Below are positions 58,350 through 64,000 of a DNA stretch of 64,000 nt, piece by piece. The DNA is from Mycoplasmopsis gallinacea (GTDB lineage Bacteria; Bacillota_I; Bacilli_A; Mycoplasmatales; Metamycoplasmataceae). The notes under the pieces were generated by a model. It was not told where the DNA came from. It saw nothing but the letters and a program-made list of their open reading frames with translations, and searched no databases. Each line of letters opens with the position of its first letter. The stretch's first letter is position 1. Location of the stretch: positions 310,001 to 374,000 of the forward strand of contig NZ_CP047225.1 in assembly GCF_012220205.1 (NCBI RefSeq). Direction: 5' to 3'. The position numbers and the translations under genes are program-made.

Positions 58350-60177
58350 TAAAAATTGGAAAAGTGACGCGCAAGTTAAGTGTCAAAAAAATAACAATGC
58401 TTTTTTAATGTTTAAATTATAAAAAAATTAGAGCTAAAAATGAATAAATACTGACAAAGGTAAAATCAAAATTGCAAGCCCTTGTGGCTTGTTTTCTTAT
58501 AAATTTTGAAGTTCTTTTGCTTCTTTTCTCCGAAAGAAAAGAAGGCCTGTGCGGCAGCGCAATCTTTGAATCTGTAACAAAAGATAGACATAGAACAATA
58601 CAGCGATAAACTGACATTACACATCAAATGGGCTTCAACCACAAAAATCTAGTTTAGCGCTTAAATACCAAGCTTTCTTTTATTGCTATTAATTTGAATT
58701 TTGAAGTTCTTTTGCTTCTTTTCTCCGAAAGAAAAGAAGAGAAGGCCGCGTGCCAACGCAATTAATGTATTTGTAACAAAAGACTGTCATTACAAGACTA
58801 TTCTTATTTAAACTGATATTTACACAAAAAATAGTTTTTCTTCACATAAATTTGGTTTAGGTCATCATTCTTGAACTTAGCATTTATTGATATTAATTTT
58901 AATTTTCTATTGCTAATATTCTTTTGTATTCATCGATTTGTTCTTTGATTCAAAACACGTATTCTTGTGTGAGTGAATTGAAACTTTTACCCTTCGGAAT
59001 AAATCTTCTAATGTATCTATGAGCATTTTCAATTGAACCTTTTTGATACGAAGCATAAGGTTTACATTTAAATAACTTTTTCTTACCTACCACTTTATGA
59101 AGAAGTGTGTTTTCACTACCGTTATCTACTGTTAAGGTTTTTATTTCGAGATTGTATTTTCTTATTAACATCCTTAATGCTTTGTTAATTGATTTTGCAT
59201 CTCTTTTTGTTAAAGCAATGTATAACTCTCTAGTTTTACGATCTAAAAGTGTGAAAAGAACAAACTTATCTTCTCTTTTACCAACTACTGTATCAGCTTC
59301 AAAATGACCTTTTTCTAATCTTAAATTTGCTTCTTTAGGTCTATATTTTACGTCTCTAGCGTGTATCAATGACCTTTTACCTTGCTTTAATGTAGTTTTT
59401 GTATAACCACCTCTTGATAAATATAAAAGCGGGTCAAAAGAAAGTTTTATTCTTTGTTGCTTTAGAGCTTTGTAAACTGTGCTAAATGTAGGACAAAAAG
59501 CATTTTGATTTGTTTGTTTAAACGAGTTAATCATAAACTTAACAGACATTTTACATTTAATGTTTTTAGAGTTTTTGCTTGCTTTTTTTCTTAATTCTTT
59601 AGTTACATCGTTTCAATATTTCTTAAAGTGACTTCACTTATTTTTTTGTGATTCTGACACTATCATTAACCTTTTGGTTTTATAACTAAGCAAATGATTT
59701 GATAGTTTTCTGAACGAGAGAAATTTAGTTATAAAAATTTTAGATCCGCAAATTTTGCAAATAACTTTATTTTTTAGGCTTTTATGATAGTCATTTTTTT
59801 CAATCATTATTTCCATTTTTTGCTTAACCGTTCTAGATTGATAACCAAAATATTTCGCCGCTTTTGATACTGAATTCAACAATAGAACTTTCAAAATAAT
59901 TTCCCACATTAAGAGTATAGATATTTGTTTATCTCTAAGCAACCTTTTAGACGAAACATTTGAGTGAAGACGTTTTATCTCATCATCAGATTCTTTGATG
60001 ATGAAGTGACGGAAGTTTTCAGCATTATTTTTTACACAAATAATATTTTGTTTAGATAAATCTATTAATTTTTTCATATAATAAAAATGTGTCCTTTCTA
60101 TTTAGCATTATTATTTTACACAATGGACACAAAAAAGTCACACGCATTAAATTTGCGTGTGACTTTTCTAATTTATA
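58350..60177 (-). mobile_element. IS30-family insertion sequence, 1828 bp, copy 3
   Basis: Same length, ends and orientation as copies 1 and 2. The 13-bp target duplication ATAACATAAAAAT is at 58337-58349 and 60178-60190. It inserted between the divergent promoters of the tRNA unit and the lipoprotein gene without breaking a gene. Confidence 0.95.
58899..60077 (-). CDS. IS30-family DDE transposase, copy 3
   Basis: Intact 392-aa transposase, identical to those of copies 1 and 2 in every translated segment, with the DDE residues in GHFEADTVVG, LTVDNGSE and KGSIENAHRYIRR and three UGA-Trp codons. It points toward the tRNA genes; the hairpin behind its start separates it from the lipoprotein promoter. 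Confidence 0.93.
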
Positions 60178-60319
60178 ATAACATAAAAATGCGATAATAA
60201 AGATTTTTTCATAAGTAAATCAAAATTTTCAATAAAAAGTGAAAAAAACTAACTTTTCTGAATTTTTATGCGTGTTTTGTTTAAAATTTTTGTATAAAAT
60301 ACAAAATTTTAGGAGTTTT

Positions 60320-62419
60320 ATGAAATTGAAATGAAATTTATTATTATCGAGTGCTACAATCTTGACAGCAGCCTCAACATTTTCAGTAGTTTCATGTAAT
60401 GATACAAAAAAAGTTGAAAACAAAGATTCTAAAAATAAGGGTGAGACAACTACAGGTACCACAACACCTGCTACACCAGTTGAAGAACCTAAATCTTCAA
60501 CTAAGACAGTTGTTACACAAGAAATGCTTAACAGCATTTTAGCAAATAACTTAGTGATTAGTTTAAACCCTGAAGCTGCTTCAAAAACACCGTTTGGAGC
60601 TAAAGCTACAGATTTAGTTGTTTCACTTCAAGTTAAAGATTCAAATCCATCTGTAAAACAAGAACACTTAGATTTAGTAACAGTTAATGTTACTACTTCA
60701 GTTCTTGGGGATGAATTACTTAAATTAGAACAAGATCTTACAAGATTAGATCAATTCAGAGAATTAGAAACATTATACAAAGATGGTAAAAAACAATTTA
60801 ATATAAAAATAAGTACACCAAATGAAAGCGGTGATGCAAACTTAGTTGCAAGTAAAAAAGTTGAACAAAGCGGATATTTAAATAAAACACAAGTGGATGA
60901 AATTCTTACTGAATCACTTGCTAGTTCATACATTTCAATTTTTAATGAAAGTAAAGTAAAATTAGTTGTTCCAAGATCAGGGAAAATCTTTGATAAAATC
61001 AACAACGCTTTCTATGACACAACTAACGCCTTTACATTAACTGAAAAACCAGGAATGAGAGGAAAAGTTCATGTTAATGTTGAAAGTAAACCATTAGAAG
61101 GAAAACTCACATATACAAAAATGGCATTTATCGAGCCAGAATCTGTTCTTTTCTACAACAAAAAAGCAGATAAAAGTATTGAAGTTGGAGGGTTCCAAAA
61201 ATTAGTATTAACAGGATTTGTTCTTGGTTCTAAATTTGATTCAGCTTCACATCCAAAATTAGATAAAGTTCCACTTACAGAAGCAATTGAAGTTAACCTT
61301 GCTAGTGCATTTGGAGAAAAAGAAAAATCAGAAATTTCTCCAGAAGAATTTACACCAGAAATTCTTAAACAAATTACTGTATTACCAAGTTCAATCACAG
61401 TAAGAGGTGTACAAATCCCGTTAGGTACAAACTTTGTTGAAAGATACCAAGTTGCATTTGAAGTATTAAATGCTGATAAAAAAGCAGGTGTATTAACATA
61501 CAAAGTATTATTAAATAAACCTACAGATGAAAATGTACTTTATCTTAATTCATTAGGTGAAACAACTACTGAATACCCAGAAGATCCTAAAGCAAAAGGG
61601 TTTAATGGTTATTTCGTAGTAGTTGTTAAAGGATTGAAAAAAGAAGTTACACCGGTTGTTGCTCCAGAACAACCAGCACCGGCTGAAGGAGAAGGTTCAG
61701 GTTCTAGCACAGATAATAATGTTGAACCAGTGACAAATAATGAAGGTGAAGAACAACCAGAAAACAATCAACCTGAAGAAACTGTTGAAACAACACCATT
61801 TACAGGTAAAATTACATTAGTAGAAGGGTTAACAGTTGAAAAAGTTCTTGCTATTAGTGAAGGCTTAACAAATCCAAAAAATAAATTTAAAGAAACAGAA
61901 GATCCAAATGTTGTAACTTTTGAATTACAACTTTACGCAAATTCAATAGTAAGACCTAAAGGTTCTGGAACTGATTCCTCAAGAGATGTTCTTAGAGTTG
62001 AAGAAGAAGTAAAAAGTTTAATAGTTTTATCAGGAAGTGGAAAGAAAAAAAATATTATAGCTACAGCTTCATTTAATAAACAAGCAGGTGTTCTTTCATT
62101 TGTAATTCAAGGAACAGATGAAAAACAATACCCACAATCATTCACAATTCCTCATGAAAATGCAGCAGTAGAATCTAATGATTCATCAAATGAAGAAACT
62201 ACAGAAGAAACAAGTGGTACAGAAGTTGCAACAGATAGAGAACAACCAGTATCAGAGTCTGAATCACCTAAATCATCAACTGATTCTCAACCAACATCTG
62301 AAACAAATAATAACCCTACTACAACTTCTGAAAGCACAGATCCAGCTGCAGCTGAATCAACAGCAGGTTCAGAAAATGTAGAAACTCCAACAGAAGTTAC
62401 TTCTGAACCAACAGCTTAA
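60320..62419 (+). CDS. Surface lipoprotein with Ser/Thr/Glu-rich tail
   Basis: A 699-aa lipoprotein. The signal peptide MKLKWNLLLSSATILTAAST ends in a lipobox FSVVSC, with the lipidated Cys at residue 26. A Thr/Lys spacer follows (about 32-60). Two related modules of about 90-110 residues start LVISLNPEA and KITLVEGL and carry the phrase LVVSLQV or TFELQLY. They are separated by a Pro/Glu-rich linker (about 440-495). The last 75 residues are almost only Ser, Thr, Glu, Pro and Asn, probably an extended tail outside the cell. Shine-Dalgarno AGGAG. IS copy 3 ends 142 bp upstream. The function is unknown; an antigen or adhesin role is inferred. Confidence 0.85.
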
Positions 62420-62443
62420 TTAAATTGTTAAATAGTTAAAAGT

Positions 62444-62473
62444 AAAACGACATCTATTTGATGTCGTTTTTTG
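62444..62473 (+). terminator. Terminator of the lipoprotein gene
   Basis: AAAACGACATC and GATGTCGTTTT arms with a 5-nt loop, then T. Confidence 0.88.
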
Positions 62474-62481
62474 TTGTATAA

Positions 62482-62508
62482 AAAAGAACCCTTAAAGGGC
62501 TCTTTAAT
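62482..62508 (-). terminator. Terminator of ptsI
   Basis: On the minus strand AAAGAGCCC and GGGTTCTTT arms (one G-T pair) are followed by T6. Confidence 0.85.
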
Positions 62509-62513
62509 GCTTA

Positions 62514-64000
62514 TTAAAAGCTTTTAGCTAATAATTCTTGAACTTCTTTATCTGTATCAAGTTCTAAAGCTTTTTCAGCGATTTTTTTGCATTCTTCGTA
62601 TGAAAGATTATTAATAAGTTCTCTAGCTGGAAGCACGCTTCTTGCACTCATTGAGAATTCATCAAGTCCAAGTCCTAATAAGATAGGTAATGCTTTTTGA
62701 TCACCAGCCATTTCTCCACACATACCAGCTCATTTACCGTGTTTGTGTGCTCCATCAATAACATATTTAATTAATTTAAGAATAGATGGGTTTAATGGTT
62801 GATAAAGATATGAAATGTTTTCATTCATTCTATCTGCAGCCATTGAGTATTGAATTAAGTCGTTTGTACCAATTGATACGAAATCTGCATATTTACAGAA
62901 TTTATCTGAAAGCACAGCAGCAGCTGGTGTTTCCATCATAAGTCCAACTTCAATATCTTCTTTTTTAGCAATGTTTGGATATTTAGCAAGCATTTTGTCA
63001 TAACATCTGTTAAATACTTCTTTTGCATCAATAAATTCTTGAACATTTGTGATCATTGGGAACATAATTGCTACTTTTCCAAATTCACTGGCACGAATTA
63101 AAGCATTTAATTGTGTTTCGAAAATATCTAAGTTTGAAAGACAGAATCTAATAGCTCTATATCCTAAGAATGGGTTTAATTCATCTGGGAACTTAAAGTA
63201 TTTTAAAGTTTTATCTCCACCAATATCTAAAGTACGGATAACAACTCTTTTTCCGTTCATTCCTTCAACTGCTGATTTGTATGCTTGGAATTGTTCTTCT
63301 TCTGTTGGTCAATTTTCATTATCCATGTATAAGAATTCTGATCTAAAAAGTCCAACAGCTTCACCGTCATTTTCTAAAACAGCTTCGATTTCTTTTGGTG
63401 AACCAATGTTTACTGCAAGTTCAACATGTTTACCATCTTTTGTTACTGATGCTTTACCTTTTAATAATTTAAGTTTTTCTAAGTAATTTGCATATTCTTC
63501 TTGAGCTTTTTTGTATTTTGCAACTTCTTCTTCTGAAGGGTTAACTACAACTTCACCCTTACTTCCATCAAGTGCAATTACATCACCCATTTTTGAGTGT
63601 TCCATAATTGAGTTTGTTCCAACAACACTAGGGATTCCAAGTGAACGAGCCATAATAGCTGTATGTGATGTAGGTCCTCCGATGTTTGTAACAAAACCTT
63701 TAACAAAATTACGGTTTAATTGAACTGTTTGACTTGGAGAAAGATCTTCAGCAACAATAATAACTTCTTTATCAATTCCTAAAAGATCTGGTTCTTCAAT
63801 TCCGTTAAGAGCAAATAATAATTTTTTAGCCACGTCTTTAATATCAGCTGCTCTTTCACGCATATATTCATCATCCATAGATTCAAAAATAGCTGCAAAT
63901 TGGTCATAGAATGTTTTAACTGCATATTCTGCAGATGAACCATTTTTAATTTCAGCATTTACACCATCAATAGCAGCTGGATCAAGCACGAAACTAATGT
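62514..64000 (-). CDS. ptsI: PTS enzyme I (phosphoenolpyruvate-protein phosphotransferase), 5' end missing
   Basis: The C-terminal 495 residues of enzyme I, which moves phosphate from PEP to HPr to drive sugar uptake; the start lies beyond the window. The phosphorylated His is in [19 protein letters not shown]. The PEP-binding barrel shows [48 protein letters not shown] and [21 protein letters not shown] is Trp at two sites. It is convergent with the lipoprotein gene, and both have terminators in the 94-bp gap. No ptsH is seen in the window. Confidence 0.97.

Overview
The window is AT-rich and reads in genetic code 4. In-frame UGA occurs at conserved Trp positions in nearly every gene (lysS, pepA, smc, der, xfp), and one protease gene even ends UGA-UAA. 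With no wall genes, an EcfAAT importer, FakA/PlsX lipid uptake, PTS enzyme I and 5S genes unlinked from 16S-23S, this is a Mollicute, most likely a hominis-group Mycoplasma (Mycoplasmopsis). The species was not determined.

Layout. 0-7 kb: end of a membrane protein gene, an unknown gene, two tandem 5S rRNA genes with an IS-end relic between them, rsmG, an RluD-type pseudouridine synthase, a membrane protein with a Rho_N/SAP-like tail, then pepA and lysS on the minus strand. 7-14 kb: two identical 1828-bp IS30-family elements in direct orientation. They bracket a 942-residue protein that joins an SF1 helicase, a PD-(D/E)XK nuclease and a DEDDh exonuclease. The second copy splits lplA after codon 9. 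14-20 kb: the rest of lplA, a hydrolase, a 36-aa basic peptide, a YwaF-like membrane protein, an SPFH protein and parE. 20.4-22.4 kb: an IS1634-type element with a 95-bp target duplication. 22-34 kb: der-cmk, two large unknown or surface genes, M13 protease, ftsY-ylxM, three tandem paralogous membrane proteins, a NUDIX hydrolase and prs. 35-43 kb: phosphoketolase, TM2 and HAD proteins, rnhB, ecfA1-ecfA2-ecfT. 42.9-44.3 kb: an IS1630-type element that duplicated a terminator hairpin. 44-51 kb: a tightly overlapping minus-strand operon (Asp23-like, fakA, plsX, rnc, smc). 51-56.5 kb: recO and the 16S-23S operon. 56.5-64 kb: an unknown gene, an RpiR-type regulator, two tRNA genes, the third 1828-bp IS copy, a lipoprotein gene and the 3' part of ptsI.

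How it works together. Housekeeping genes dominate: translation, rRNA processing (rnc, with matching stems around 16S and 23S), chromosome segregation (smc, parE), fatty-acid activation for phospholipids (FakA to PlsX), vitamin import (Ecf) and sugar metabolism (ptsI, xfp, prs). Many first genes of transcription units appear leaderless: a TATAAT-like box lies 6-9 nt before the start codon and there is no Shine-Dalgarno. Genes inside operons often have one. Five insertion sequences of three types account for about 10 kb. Two of the five insertions duplicated a terminator hairpin, so the neighbouring genes kept their transcription ends.
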